Part shown: piece by piece, positions 33,627-42,949 of the stretch
Layout of the letters: the number at the start of each line of letters is the position of its first letter
Position numbering within the stretch: position 1 is the stretch's first letter
Source: Pseudomonadota bacterium
GTDB lineage: Bacteria > Pseudomonadota > Alphaproteobacteria > RF32 > CAG-239
Direction of reading: 5' to 3'
NCBI GenBank assembly: GCA_018362935.1
Contig: JAHALQ010000003.1
Location: 62,001 to 126,000 of the forward strand
DNA: 64,000 bases
Program-made: the position numbers and the translations under genes
Notes under the pieces: model-generated
Databases searched by the model: none
What the model was told of the DNA's origin: nothing
Seen by the model: only the letters and a program-made list of their open reading frames with translations

Positions 33627-34457
33627 CTAGCGCCGCAGCCGCAGAATTTCCAGATATTTCAGCAAAAACGGAAATTTGGTTATGACCTGGCGTTTTATCT
33701 TAAACATTATATTAGCTTTTTCGTTTTTATCAAGAGCCAGCGCGTCAAGCTTATGCATATTTACCGCAGCGGCAGCAGATTTTTTCATCCGGCAGCGCAT
33801 GACATACTGCATAATGTACGAGTGCTTATCGGCACGGATATAATCCGCAACCAGAAGCGGCAATTCTTTCAACGTATGCGGCTGCCAGCCGTCAAGCGGC
33901 AGTGTCACAGCCTGTGCTTCGGCGATTTCCAGCCCGTTTTCCGCCAGAAACACAGCGATGCTCCGCCAGGTGTAAAAATGGAGATGGGTTTTATCCAATA
34001 TGCCGAGATCGGTATAAGTAAAATCATCCAGCAGCAGATTGGCCTTGATGCTGCCATGCGCAACATTGGGCAGGGATATTATCATTTCTCCGTCCGGCCG
34101 CAGATATGTTTTGAGCACGGCCAGCGCGGCGGCAGGATTAATCAGGTGTTCCAGCACGTCGCCGCAGACAACGTAATCAAACGCCCCGGCATACTCGGGA
34201 AAGCCGGCCGCCGTTAAATTATTTAAATCGCAGCATTCAACCCGCTCAAAAACGCCGAGGCTTTTGCCGTGCGCCACGCTTTCGGGGTTATAGTCCAGCC
34301 CGTGCACCTTGCAGCCCTTATCCCGGTTTAATGCCTGCGCCAAAGCGCCGCAGGCGCAGCCGGCGTCCAAAACTTTCGCGTGCGGGCGGACAAAGCCTGA
34401 TATCCGCGTCAGGCTGTCGTTCGCGTTTTCCGAATCGTACTTTTTGGCATAAAGCAT
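33627..34457 (-). CDS. Class I SAM-dependent methyltransferase
   Basis: 276 residues. SAM-binding motif I VLDAGCACGALAQAL, then VHGLDYNPESV and the motif FDYVVCGDVLEHLINP, and ISLPNVAHGS, as in methyltransferases of glycan clusters. The C-terminal 90 residues (YIMQYVMRCRM and a basic end) may bind the acceptor. It ends seven bases before the polyprenyl-phosphate transferase and is probably co-transcribed with it. The substrate could be a sugar or a lipid-linked glycan; unresolved. Confidence 0.85.
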   Translation of the reverse strand: MLYAKKYDSENANDSLTRISGFVRPHAKVLDAGCACGALAQALNRDKGCKVHGLDYNPESVAHGKSLGVFERVECCDLNNLTAAGFPEYAGAFDYVVCGDVLEHLINPAAALAVLKTYLRPDGEMIISLPNVAHGSIKANLLLDDFTYTDLGILDKTHLHFYTWRSIAVFLAENGLEIAEAQAVTLPLDGWQPHTLKELPLLVADYIRADKHSYIMQYVMRCRMKKSAAAAVNMHKLDALALDKNEKANIMFKIKRQVITKFPFLLKYLEILRLRR

Positions 34458-34552
34458 AATATATCTTTCGATAAGTCAGCTGTTTTAATAGACAGCGGCG
34501 GTTTATATCCATATTATAGGTTACAGATGAAATGTAAAAAGTTTTTGCCGCT

Positions 34553-35374
34553 ATGTGTACAAATAATCAACCGCAAGTTTCTGTCTTAATCCCCGTATAC
34601 AATGCGGCGCCGTTTATCGCCGCCACAATCCGCGCGGTTCTGGCGCAAACCTTTAAGGATTTTGAATTAATCCTGCTTAACGACGGTTCAACCGATAATT
34701 CCGCCGAAATTATTGCCGGTTTTGACGATACGCGCATCCGCTATGCCGAAAATGAACGCAATCTCGGAATTTCCGCCACTCGCAATAAGCTTGTTTCTAT
34801 GGCGCGGGGCGACTATATTGCCGTTCTCGACAATGACGACATCTGCCTGCCTCGGCGGCTGGAAGCACAGGTTCGTTTTCTGGACGAACATCCGGATATT
34901 GCCATTGCGGGGACATGGTTTGAGCTTTTCTGCCCGCCGGGATCTTCTTTGCTGCGGCGCCTGCTGCTCAGCCCGGGCTGGGTCTGGTGCCAGCCGCGGT
35001 TTCCGTCGCGCAAAGATGCCTGGCGCGGCAATGTCCTCATGCACCCCACCGCCATGTACCGCCGCGAAATTTTTGCGGCGCACGGTATAGCTTATAACGC
35101 CGAATATACCCCGGCGGAAGACTATGACCTCGTCCGGCAGGCTTTGGACGCGGGGCTGAAAATTGCCAATATCCCGCAAATTTTGCTGCGCTATAACCTG
35201 CACGGCGGGAATTTCTCTTTACGCCGGAAAGAACAGATGCGCGCGGCCGACCGGCGGATTAAGCTTGCAATCCGTGAAAAACTCTTTCCCAAACCCCATT
35301 TTTTTTATCCCTATTTTTTGGTTATTCTGCAAAAACTGCGCCTCAAATTTATGATTGGAAAACAAGATGTTTGA
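34553..35374 (+). CDS. Family 2 glycosyltransferase
   Basis: 273 residues. GT-A signature VSVLIPVYNAAPFIAATI, LILLNDGSTDNSAEII and IAVLDNDDICLPRRLE (DxD), then TAMYRREIF and a conserved EDYDLVRQAL. A hydrophobic end (FYPYFLVILQKL) may touch the membrane. It overlaps the next gene by eight bases; the three genes from here to gtrA form an operon pointing away from the methyltransferase. Donor sugar and acceptor are not apparent. Confidence 0.87.
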   Translation: MCTNNQPQVSVLIPVYNAAPFIAATIRAVLAQTFKDFELILLNDGSTDNSAEIIAGFDDTRIRYAENERNLGISATRNKLVSMARGDYIAVLDNDDICLPRRLEAQVRFLDEHPDIAIAGTWFELFCPPGSSLLRRLLLSPGWVWCQPRFPSRKDAWRGNVLMHPTAMYRREIFAAHGIAYNAEYTPAEDYDLVRQALDAGLKIANIPQILLRYNLHGGNFSLRRKEQMRAADRRIKLAIREKLFPKPHFFYPYFLVILQKLRLKFMIGKQDV

Positions 35375-37070
35375 CGCTCCTCTGCTGCAAGACCATATCT
35401 GGTCTAATCTGATTGCCTTTAATCTTACCACACTGACAACACGTTTGTGGGCGCCGTGGCTGCTGATAACGGCGGCGGTTCTGGCGCTGTGCGTATGGCT
35501 GCTGCGACGGCAGCTGCGCACCTCTCCGGCCTATTTCAACCTCTTTGATGACGCCGTTTATAAATTCCGTTTGCGCAAAAAGCGCGACTGGGCGGCGCTG
35601 TTGTTACTGGCCGGCGCACTCGGGCTGACGGCATGGTATATGTTTACCACGGACAATTCCTTTTTTGAAAATTTTGACCTGATGTCAATCGGCACTATCC
35701 GCAGCCTTCGTATCGGACTGGTACCCAACTTTGATTATGCCCGGATTACGCCGCTGGCATTCTGGTATCTGAGCACTGTTTATGCCGTCACGCAAAACAT
35801 GATTATGATTAAAGGCATTGTTTTTATTCAGCTGCTGCTCGCCGTTTGGGCTATGTATTATTTTTTCAGTTACATTCCTTCCGCACGGCGGCTGGTTTTT
35901 CTGGCGGTGTTTATCCTGACGCCGACGATGTTCCTGACCTCCAAAGTCGTTTTTCCCGACCGCGACATTATCATCTTGATTATGCTCAGCCTCATCTGCA
36001 TGCGGCGTTTTTCGAAAAGTTCTTCGCTGGCGTGGCTTGGCGGCTTCCTGTTTTTTATGAACGCGGCGATTTATACCAAAGAAACATGCATATTATTTTA
36101 TTTCGGCATTCTGGCGACTTCAATTTTGTATAACATCTGGAATGAAAAAATCCGCCCGGTGAGTTTTCTGCATCCGCTGCGGCTGATAAAATCCATGCCG
36201 GTGGAATTTTTGACGGGTATGAGTCTGCTGATGTATGCAATCATTTATTTTTTGCTGCAAACACCAAATGAAAAAAATATTTATCTGCTTACCAACACCC
36301 ACCCATGGCAAGAACTGATATTATTTTACAAACTAGAAGGCCTGGCCGTGCTGGCTGCGCTTGGCCTGCTGGCGATGCGCGCCGTCCGCCATTACAACAC
36401 GACCGCCAACCCGATGTTTCGCGGCGGTCTGGTTATCGGGGGCGCCTGCGTGGGTTTTGCAATTATCTTTATTTTGCAAACAGCGCCCAATTCGCCCCAT
36501 TTGGCCGGCAAAACATACTACCTGCTGCTCACGCTTCTTTTCTCGCTTGCCTATATCTTTGAAAATACGCGCTCCAGACTGGTTCTGACGCTGTTGAGCG
36601 CCGCCCTGCTGATTTATTCGGCCGTTGAAAACAGCGAGGCCCGGCAAAGAGAAATCGGCGTTTATTACCGTGAAGTCGCCGAATTTATGGCAAAGCGGCT
36701 GCCCAAAGGCGAAGACCGCACCAAAGCCGCAGGCATTTTTGTGATTGACGATACGCAGGCGGAGCCGGACATTGACAAGTGGCTGATAGAGGCATGGTCT
36801 TCTTCCTATGCCTATTATTTGTCCGAATACAATATTGTATTTAAATCCGATAAACATATACCGACCAACCTGCACGAACTTCTGGTATTACGTAATTTCA
36901 GCCTAAAAGAAATATATTTTCCGATTATACCGCGGGAAAATCCCGAAAGCGGCGACTGGGTCATTATCAACAAGAAAAACCGCCTGCCGAAAACGCTGAA
37001 AATTATGCAGCAGCTTCCTGAAAAACCCGAATACGAAAACACTCTGTTTGAAGTGTACCGCGCGAAATGA
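35367..37070 (+). CDS. Polytopic membrane protein, probable lipid-linked sugar transferase (GT-C)
   Basis: 567 residues from ATG 35367. About eleven hydrophobic helices are visible from LLITAAVLALCVWLL to LVLTLLSAALLIYSAV; a loop TDNSFFENFDLMS early in the protein and YTKETCIL in the middle are the positions where GT-C enzymes hold catalytic acids and acceptor. The C-terminal part (residues about 430-567) is soluble and probably periplasmic. With gtrA four bases overlapping downstream and the GtrB-like gene nearby, it is a plausible serotype-type glucosyl- or sugar transferase. No motif proves this. Confidence 0.65.
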   Translation: MFDAPLLQDHIWSNLIAFNLTTLTTRLWAPWLLITAAVLALCVWLLRRQLRTSPAYFNLFDDAVYKFRLRKKRDWAALLLLAGALGLTAWYMFTTDNSFFENFDLMSIGTIRSLRIGLVPNFDYARITPLAFWYLSTVYAVTQNMIMIKGIVFIQLLLAVWAMYYFFSYIPSARRLVFLAVFILTPTMFLTSKVVFPDRDIIILIMLSLICMRRFSKSSSLAWLGGFLFFMNAAIYTKETCILFYFGILATSILYNIWNEKIRPVSFLHPLRLIKSMPVEFLTGMSLLMYAIIYFLLQTPNEKNIYLLTNTHPWQELILFYKLEGLAVLAALGLLAMRAVRHYNTTANPMFRGGLVIGGACVGFAIIFILQTAPNSPHLAGKTYYLLLTLLFSLAYIFENTRSRLVLTLLSAALLIYSAVENSEARQREIGVYYREVAEFMAKRLPKGEDRTKAAGIFVIDDTQAEPDIDKWLIEAWSSSYAYYLSEYNIVFKSDKHIPTNLHELLVLRNFSLKEIYFPIIPRENPESGDWVIINKKNRLPKTLKIMQQLPEKPEYENTLFEVYRAK

Positions 37071-37471
37071 TTGAAACTTACCGCAAAATCGAAAACCAGT
37101 GGTTTAACCTGCCGCAGCAGATACGTTTTCTGGCTGTCGGCGGTTTTAACACGCTGGCCTCATATTTTTTGTTTATCGGGCTGGAACAGCTTATGAACTA
37201 TAACGCGGCGCTGTTTCTAACCTATCTGTTGTGCGTTAATCTGTCGATATTTACGATGCGGTATTATGTTTTCCGCGCTGTCGGCAGCCTTGCCGCGCAG
37301 TACTGCAAAGCCGCGGGCACCTATATCGGCATGATTTTGAGCAACTATGCCGCGCTGTGGCTGATGATTGAAAACTGGCAGTGGCCTGCGTGGCTGGCGC
37401 AGGCGGTTTTCACTTTGTTGTCGACCGTCATCATTTATCTGCTGCACAAATACATTAATTTCCGCGATTAA
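37067..37471 (+). CDS. GtrA family protein
   Basis: 134 residues with four hydrophobic helices (RFLAVGGFNTLASYFLFIGL, ALFLTYLLCVNLSIF, YIGMILSNYAALWLMI, VFTLLSTVIIYLLHKYINF), the last ending in the family's NFRD. GtrA proteins are thought to flip undecaprenyl-phosphate-linked sugars. Overlap of ATGA with the preceding stop couples translation. It is the last gene of the three-gene operon, followed by a terminator. Confidence 0.9.
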   Translation: MIETYRKIENQWFNLPQQIRFLAVGGFNTLASYFLFIGLEQLMNYNAALFLTYLLCVNLSIFTMRYYVFRAVGSLAAQYCKAAGTYIGMILSNYAALWLMIENWQWPAWLAQAVFTLLSTVIIYLLHKYINFRD

Positions 37472-37476
37472 AGCAA

Positions 37477-37510
37477 TAAAAAACCCTGTTTGTCAAAACA
37501 GGGTTTTTTG
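37477..37510. terminator. Bidirectional intrinsic terminator
   Basis: AAAACCCTGTTT/AAACAGGGTTTT stem with a short loop between gtrA and the convergent tig gene. Confidence 0.9.
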
Positions 37511-37525
37511 ATATTCCTTAACAGG

Positions 37526-38881
37526 CTAGGCCGATTTTTTGGCAGCCTTTTTGGCTTTGGGCGCCTCTTCATTGAAGTTATACAGTTCTTCAACAGAAAC
37601 CGTTTTGTCTTCAACTTTGGATTTGCCGATGATGTAGTCAACGATTTTTTCTTCAAAAATCGGAGCTTTCAGAGCTTCGACAGCCTGCTTGTTCTTGAGG
37701 TAATAATCAAGCACGGCTTTTTCCTGTCCGGGATATTTGCGGGCTTCTTTCATAATCGCCTCGTTGATATCTTCGGGCTTGATAGAAACAGAAGCTTCCT
37801 GACCGACCTGCGACAGCAGCAAACCGAGCTTAACGCGGCGAACGGCAATTTCCTTGTACTCTTTCATCAGCTCGTCTTCAGACTTGTTCTTTTCGCTTTC
37901 GTCAAGCTGATTGTACTTCTTAGCCTGTTCATACTGGTCGACAATCGCCTTGAACTCGGCATCAACCAGCGAAGCCGGCGTTTCAAACTTGTATTCCTTG
38001 TCCAAAGCGTCAAGCAGCTGACGTTTGATTTTCATGCGGGAAGCATTCTCATAGTCGCCTTTAATGCGGGCAGCAATGTTTTCCTTGAGTTTGTCAAGGC
38101 TTTCTTCACCCATGGATTTGGCGAATTCTTCGTTGATTTCTACCTTTTTGGGTTCGCGGACTTCCTTGACGTCAACGGCAAAAACGCTGTCTTTGCCGGC
38201 GAGGTCTTTGGCATGGTAATTCTCAGGGAATGTGACTTTGACATCAACCTTGTCACCGGCTTTGGCGCCAATCAACTGGTCTTCAAAACCGGGGATGAAC
38301 GAGCCGGAACCGAGTTCGAGCGGATAGTTCGAACCTTTGCCGCCCTGGAATTCGACACCGTCGACCGAGCCGACAAAGTCAATCATGACCACATCGCCCT
38401 TCGCGGCGGCCTTGCCTTCGACAACGGCTGTTTCCTTACGGGATTCGGCAATATAGTTGAGCGCTTTGTCAACTTCTTCGGCCGGAACTTCCGCCATGTA
38501 TCTGGTCAGAGAAATTTTTGAAAAGTCGCCGACTTTGATTTCAGGCAGATTTTCAGTGCTGACTTCAAATTCCAAATCTTTGCCGTCGGCAAAAGACGTG
38601 ATTTTAACATTCGGCTGAGCAGCCGGGCGCAGTTTCTTGGATTTGATAACTTCGCCGGTACCTTCCTGAATGAGGCTTTCAACAACCTCGCCCATAACGG
38701 AATCATGATATTTTTGTTTGAGCATGGCAACCGGAGCCTTGCCTGCGCGAAAACCGGGCAATTTGGCAGTTTTGGCAATCTGGCTGATTTTCTCGTCAAC
38801 CTTTTTTTCAACATCGGCAGCCGGAACGACTACTTTATACTCTTGTTTTAAGCCTTCAGACTTTAATTCGGTTATTTTCAT
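37526..38881 (-). CDS. tig: Trigger factor
   Basis: 451 residues from ATG 38881 (AAGAAGAG seven bases upstream; the frame extends further upstream into the tRNA, which is not credible). The ribosome-binding region shows PGFRAGKAP (the GFRxGK-type signature), the FKBP domain lies around residues 160-245 (GDVVMIDFVGSVDGVEF, PGFEDQLIGAKAGD), and the C-terminal domain is helical and charged, ending in a lysine/alanine tail. It assists nascent chains at the ribosome exit. Transcription points away from tRNA-Leu. Confidence 0.96.
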   Translation of the reverse strand: MKITELKSEGLKQEYKVVVPAADVEKKVDEKISQIAKTAKLPGFRAGKAPVAMLKQKYHDSVMGEVVESLIQEGTGEVIKSKKLRPAAQPNVKITSFADGKDLEFEVSTENLPEIKVGDFSKISLTRYMAEVPAEEVDKALNYIAESRKETAVVEGKAAAKGDVVMIDFVGSVDGVEFQGGKGSNYPLELGSGSFIPGFEDQLIGAKAGDKVDVKVTFPENYHAKDLAGKDSVFAVDVKEVREPKKVEINEEFAKSMGEESLDKLKENIAARIKGDYENASRMKIKRQLLDALDKEYKFETPASLVDAEFKAIVDQYEQAKKYNQLDESEKNKSEDELMKEYKEIAVRRVKLGLLLSQVGQEASVSIKPEDINEAIMKEARKYPGQEKAVLDYYLKNKQAVEALKAPIFEEKIVDYIIGKSKVEDKTVSVEELYNFNEEAPKAKKAAKKSA

Positions 38882-38935
38882 CAATTTACTCTTCTTGGTT
38901 AAGTTGCCCATGTTTCCGCCCGAAAAGCGAAAACA

Positions 38936-39020
<85 letters not shown>

Positions 39021-39181
39021 GGATTGTTAAAAAACGGTTAATTTGCTTGAATACTACATAATTATTTTTATAAATCAAGCACAAATTCACAGAACAAACA
39101 AAATTATTGTAATGTAGCGCAATATTTTATAATATAGCCACAAATGCCAGATAATCTTATTTTATATTGAGGAGTAAAGCA

Positions 39182-40480
39182 GTGTCCTGCACCCGTATTT
39201 TCAAGAATTTCCTACTCTCGGCCTCCGCCGTTGCATTGCTTGCCGGCTGCGCGGTTTTGGACAAGAAAAACACCGACAAAGAGTCCTGCTGGCTGGTTCG
39301 CCAGTTTGAAAAAGACGGCAATCAGGAAGCCGCCGACGCGACCATGGCCTACTCTCAGGGACACTTCAAGGAAGCTCTCGAACTGTCCGCAGATTCACTG
39401 AAAGCAAACCCGCGCAACCAACAAGGGCTTTTGGTCGGAGCGCTGGCCGCCGAACAGCTCGGCCGTCTCAACCGCGCCCGCGCCAATTATGAAGAACTGA
39501 TTATCATCGACAGCACCGACACATCCATCCTCGGCAGTTCCAACGGGCAGCCGCAGCCTTTTGCCGACATTGCCAAAACCCGTCTGCGCAACCTGACAAT
39601 CAAACAAAGCCAGCTGATTGTCCAGGCGCCCAACGGTACCAAAAGTTTTAACATATCCCCGACTGCGGGCAATGCTCAGAGCAAGACCACCATTACGCGC
39701 GCTTTGCAAAAAAAAGCTCCGGCTCCCGCCAAAAAAGCCCCGGCCATTGACAACCTCTTCTCGCAGCAGGAACAAAACATTATCTCCCGCTTTCTGGTGC
39801 TGAAAGAACTGGCGGAAAAAGACTATGTCACCAAAGAAGAATTTTTAACCCGCCGCATGTCCAATATCGGCGGGCTGCTGCCGCTGACCAACACGCCGCC
39901 GGCCGCCGGCATTGACCAGCCGGTTCCCGCGCCGGAACTGATTGTCGAGCGGATTAACGTATTAAAAGAAGGCGTTGAGTCGCGCGCCATTACCCCGCGC
40001 GAATTTTCGGCCGAACGCGACGTCATTATTGAGGCTTTGCTGCCGCCGTCTCCGCGCACCCGCATGAAGCCCAAAGCTCCGGCCAAAGATATTCTCGGCG
40101 CCGCCAAAGACCTGCGCAAGCTGGAAGTTCTGTATGACCTCAACCTGATTACATCGGCTGAAAAAGATGCTGAGAAAAAAGCCATTGAAAAATACCTCGG
40201 CATCAACCGCACCCCGAAAAAAGCCGCCGCTCCGGCCGTAAGCGTCAATACTGTTGCCGCTTCCGACACGGTTGAGCAGGCTGTTCCGGCTCAACCGGAA
40301 AATCTGGCGCCCGAAGTTGTGGAAGTCAAAACCTCGGTACAGGAAGTAACAATCCCGGTTACCCCTGAAATCAACACCGTTACCAAAGGCAAAGAAGCCG
40401 TTGCCCTGATTACCAAGACGGAAACAATTACGCCCGAAAACCCGGAAAATACGCCCAACGTTTCGTCGCCATTTAAATAA
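39182..40480 (+). CDS. Lipoprotein with TPR-like and triple SHOCT-like repeats
   Basis: 432 residues from GTG 39182, with GAGGAG seven bases upstream (a TTG at 39167 precedes that site). The signal ends in a lipobox (LLAGCAV). Residues about 50-110 have a TPR-like pair (MAYSQGHFKEALELSADS, LGRLNRARANYEEL). Three later segments share a SHOCT-like pattern (LKELAEKDYVTKEEFLTRR, INVLKEGVESRAITPREF, LEVLYDLNLITSAEKD). Linkers are rich in alanine, proline and lysine, and the tail is long and disordered. The protein probably stays in the periplasm as an anchored scaffold. I know no specific function. Confidence 0.7.
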   Translation: MSCTRIFKNFLLSASAVALLAGCAVLDKKNTDKESCWLVRQFEKDGNQEAADATMAYSQGHFKEALELSADSLKANPRNQQGLLVGALAAEQLGRLNRARANYEELIIIDSTDTSILGSSNGQPQPFADIAKTRLRNLTIKQSQLIVQAPNGTKSFNISPTAGNAQSKTTITRALQKKAPAPAKKAPAIDNLFSQQEQNIISRFLVLKELAEKDYVTKEEFLTRRMSNIGGLLPLTNTPPAAGIDQPVPAPELIVERINVLKEGVESRAITPREFSAERDVIIEALLPPSPRTRMKPKAPAKDILGAAKDLRKLEVLYDLNLITSAEKDAEKKAIEKYLGINRTPKKAAAPAVSVNTVAASDTVEQAVPAQPENLAPEVVEVKTSVQEVTIPVTPEINTVTKGKEAVALITKTETITPENPENTPNVSSPFK

Positions 40481-40501
40481 TCGGCCTTAAAAAAATACTT
40501 G

Positions 40502-40540
40502 TGCCTCCTTAAAATATGTTCTATTAAGGAGGCAATTTTG
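40502..40540 (+). promoter_or_regulatory. Hairpin sequestering a strong Shine-Dalgarno upstream of prfC
   Basis: TGCCTCCTTAA (40502-40512) pairs with TTAAGGAGGCA (40524-40534), then ATTTTGT. It may end the lipoprotein transcript, but it also hides AAGGAGG, which would otherwise serve an ATG at 40542 opening a 34-codon frame (stop at 40644-40646) that overlaps the prfC start out of frame. Confidence 0.5.
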
Positions 40541-40570
40541 TATGCTAAAACTTTATAAAGATATAAAAAA

Positions 40571-42157
40571 ATGCCCGAAAACAAACCCAATATCCGCAAA
40601 ACCTTTGCGATTATTTCCCACCCCGACGCCGGTAAGACAACCCTGACCGAAAAACTGCTGCTGTTCGGCGGCGCCATTCAACAGGCCGGCGCGGTCAAAG
40701 CCCGCGGCGAAAACCGCCGCGCCCATTCGGACTGGATGAAAGTCGAACAGGAACGCGGCATTTCCGTCGCTTCTTCGGTCATGAGCTTTGAATATAAGGA
40801 CATTAACTTTAATCTGCTGGATACGCCGGGACACGAGGACTTTTCGGAAGACACCTACCGGGTGCTGACAGCAGTTGACTCGGCGGTAATGGTTCTTGAC
40901 GCCGCCAAAGGTATTGAAACCCAGACCAAAAAGCTGTTTGAAGTCTGCCGCCTGCGCGACGTGCCGATTTTGACTTTTATCAACAAGCTGGATCGCGAAG
41001 GCCAAGACCCGTTTTCGCTGCTTGACGAAATCGAAAAGACGCTGGCGCTGGAAGTCACCCCGGCGAGCTGGCCGATCGGCATGGGCAAAGACTTTATGGG
41101 ATGTTATGACCTGATTAACGACCAGCTGATTTTGATGAACAAAACCGGAAACAAATCGCAGATTAATGATACGATTGAAACCTGCAAAGGGCTTGACGAC
41201 CCCAAAATTGACAATCTGCTGCCGGCGCATCTGGCCACCAAACTGCGCGAGGACGTCGAGATGATTAAAGAACTGTGCCCGCCGTTTGATTTGCAGGCCT
41301 ATCTCGAAGGAACGCGGACGCCGGTCTTTTTCGGAAGCGCAATCAACAATTTCGGCGTGCGCGAAATCTTAAACGGTCTGCATGAAATTGCACCGACCCC
41401 GCGCCCGCATCCGGCTAAGGAAAGAACAATCAACCCCGACGAAGGAAAAGTCAGCGGCTTTGTGTTCAAAATTCAGGCCAATATGGATCCCAAGCACCGC
41501 GACCGCATTGCCTTTATGCGGATTTGCTCCGGACATTTCAAACGCGGCATGAAACTTTTGCAGGTACGCACCGGCAAAGAGATTAAAGTGCCGACGCCGG
41601 TGATGTTTCTGGCGCAGGAACGCGAGCTGGCCGAAGACGCCTATGCCGGGGATATTATCGGCATTCCCAACCACGGGCAATTGCGCATCGGCGATACCCT
41701 GACCGAAGGCGAAAAATTCAACTTTACCGGTATTCCGTCATTCGCGCCGGAACTTCTCAAATCCGCCCGCGCTCTGGATCCGCTTAAATCCAAGCATCTG
41801 GGCGATGCGCTGCGGCAAATTGCCGAAGAAGGCGGCGCCAGCGTGTTCAAGCCGATTGTCGGCGCCGAATGGATTGTCGGCGTGGTCGGAACGCTGCAGT
41901 TTGAAGTTATGGCCGACCGTATTAAAAACGAATTTAACCTGCCGGTCATGTTTGAACCGACACAGTATTTTACGGCGCGCTGGGTCGGCTGCGAAGACAA
42001 AGCAGAATGGAAAAAATTCAGCGATACCAACCAGATGAATCTGGCCGAGGACAACGACGGTTCGCTGGTCTTTCTGGCACGCAACGCCTGGCACCTTAAC
42101 AAAGCGCAGGAAGATTTCCCGAAAGTCAGATTTTCGAAAACGATTGAGAATCATTAA
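40571..42157 (+). CDS. prfC: Peptide chain release factor 3
   Basis: 528 residues. GTPase motifs FAIISHPDAGKTTLTEK (G1), ERGISVASSVM (G2), LLDTPGHEDFSEDTYR (G3), INKLDREG (G4); the class-defining block ending HSDWMKVEQERG separates it from EF-G. RF3 recycles RF1/RF2 after peptide release. The ATG at 40571 gives the usual short extension before RKTFAIISHPD but has only a weak Shine-Dalgarno (AAGATATAAAAA). The hairpin and minigene just upstream could control it. A terminator follows. Confidence 0.96.
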   Translation: MPENKPNIRKTFAIISHPDAGKTTLTEKLLLFGGAIQQAGAVKARGENRRAHSDWMKVEQERGISVASSVMSFEYKDINFNLLDTPGHEDFSEDTYRVLTAVDSAVMVLDAAKGIETQTKKLFEVCRLRDVPILTFINKLDREGQDPFSLLDEIEKTLALEVTPASWPIGMGKDFMGCYDLINDQLILMNKTGNKSQINDTIETCKGLDDPKIDNLLPAHLATKLREDVEMIKELCPPFDLQAYLEGTRTPVFFGSAINNFGVREILNGLHEIAPTPRPHPAKERTINPDEGKVSGFVFKIQANMDPKHRDRIAFMRICSGHFKRGMKLLQVRTGKEIKVPTPVMFLAQERELAEDAYAGDIIGIPNHGQLRIGDTLTEGEKFNFTGIPSFAPELLKSARALDPLKSKHLGDALRQIAEEGGASVFKPIVGAEWIVGVVGTLQFEVMADRIKNEFNLPVMFEPTQYFTARWVGCEDKAEWKKFSDTNQMNLAEDNDGSLVFLARNAWHLNKAQEDFPKVRFSKTIENH

Positions 42158-42186
42158 CAAAAACCCCGCAATACGCGGGGTTTTTA
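42158..42186 (+). terminator. Intrinsic terminator after prfC
   Basis: AAAACCCCGC/GCGGGGTTTTT with an AATAC loop. Confidence 0.9.
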
Positions 42187-42294
42187 TCCGTGATTTGTGA
42201 TTGGTTATTCATGAATCGTCGGCAGATTGCGTGCTGCTTCCTGTTTAAACGGCGCAGCCCCTGCTCTGTTCAGATACAGGGGCTTTGCTTAAAA

Positions 42295-42759
42295 TCAGTT
42301 ATTATCTCCTCTCCATTCGGGCCAGCGGGTGATTATTGTTCCGCAGTCGGGGCAGATAAAATCCTGATCTTGTCCATAAGCCATGTCATAACGCGGCGAA
42401 CCATAAGGCTGCCAGTTGTTATGACGGCAATTGCGCTGTTTTTCTTTGCGTTCTGCTTCTTTCCGTTCTCTTTCGGCAATGCGTTTGCGTTCGCGTTTTC
42501 CCGGAAGTTTGACCAGATACCTGACCAGCATCCACACCCCGATGTAATCAACGGCGCAGATTAAGCCAAGTTCCCAATTCGCGGTAAGAATAAAGATACC
42601 GCAGAAACCGCTTGAGAGCATAAGCCAGAGGGCTATCAGGCCTAAAGGCAGGCATTCGGCCAAAGGCTCGTCCCAAGAATAGCGGTCGGGTTTGGTCATG
42701 ATGGCGGAGCAGATTGCAGACATGATTGCAGCGGCAATTAAAATTTTAATTTCTTCCAT
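42295..42759 (-). CDS. Small membrane protein with C-terminal zinc-ribbon-like motif
   Basis: 154 residues. Two to three hydrophobic helices (IAAAIMSAICSAIM, LGLIALWLMLSSGFCGIFIL, LICAVDYIGVWMLVRYLV), a basic helix (KRERKRIAERERKEAERKEK) and a tail with NCRHNNW and FICPDCGTII, which could bind zinc through C, H, C, C. I recognise no family. No clear Shine-Dalgarno precedes the ATG. It is a single gene with a good promoter that carries a motif variant in its spacer. A hairpin (AGCCCCTG/CAGGGGCT) lies downstream of the stop. Confidence 0.6.
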   Translation of the reverse strand: MEEIKILIAAAIMSAICSAIMTKPDRYSWDEPLAECLPLGLIALWLMLSSGFCGIFILTANWELGLICAVDYIGVWMLVRYLVKLPGKRERKRIAERERKEAERKEKQRNCRHNNWQPYGSPRYDMAYGQDQDFICPDCGTIITRWPEWRGDNN

Positions 42760-42856
42760 AAGGCATTTTATTTATTGTTATTGTTTTCTTTTTAGTGCAA
42801 AGCTTACGGACGTGTTACCACCCAATAAATATAAATAATTCTTTGCTATAAAATCA

Positions 42857-42885
42857 ATTATAGCATGTTTTGGACAAATAAACAA
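42857..42885 (-). promoter_or_regulatory. Promoter of the 154-aa membrane protein gene
   Basis: TTGTTT (42885-42880), 17-bp spacer, TATAAT (42862-42857). The spacer contains TTTGTCCAAAA (42878-42868), one base different from TTTGTCTAAAA seen near other unknown genes. Confidence 0.55.
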
Positions 42886-42896
42886 TAATTATAGAC

Positions 42897-42930
42897 AATA
42901 AAAATCCCGCCGGCATTTCGGCGGGATTGA
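42897..42930 (-). terminator. Intrinsic terminator after cysS
   Basis: AATCCCGCC/GGCGGGATT arms around GAAATGCC, with TTTTTA following on the minus strand. Confidence 0.85.
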
Positions 42931-42949
42931 CATGGGTTAAAGACAGGCG

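Noticed and set aside
37490..38521. Plus-strand frame of 343 codons opposite tig
   Set aside because: Antisense to the certain trigger factor gene; phenylalanine-rich shadow.
42190..42564. Plus-strand 124-codon frame after prfC
   Set aside because: It overlaps the better supported minus-strand membrane protein gene and the prfC terminator and has no Shine-Dalgarno.
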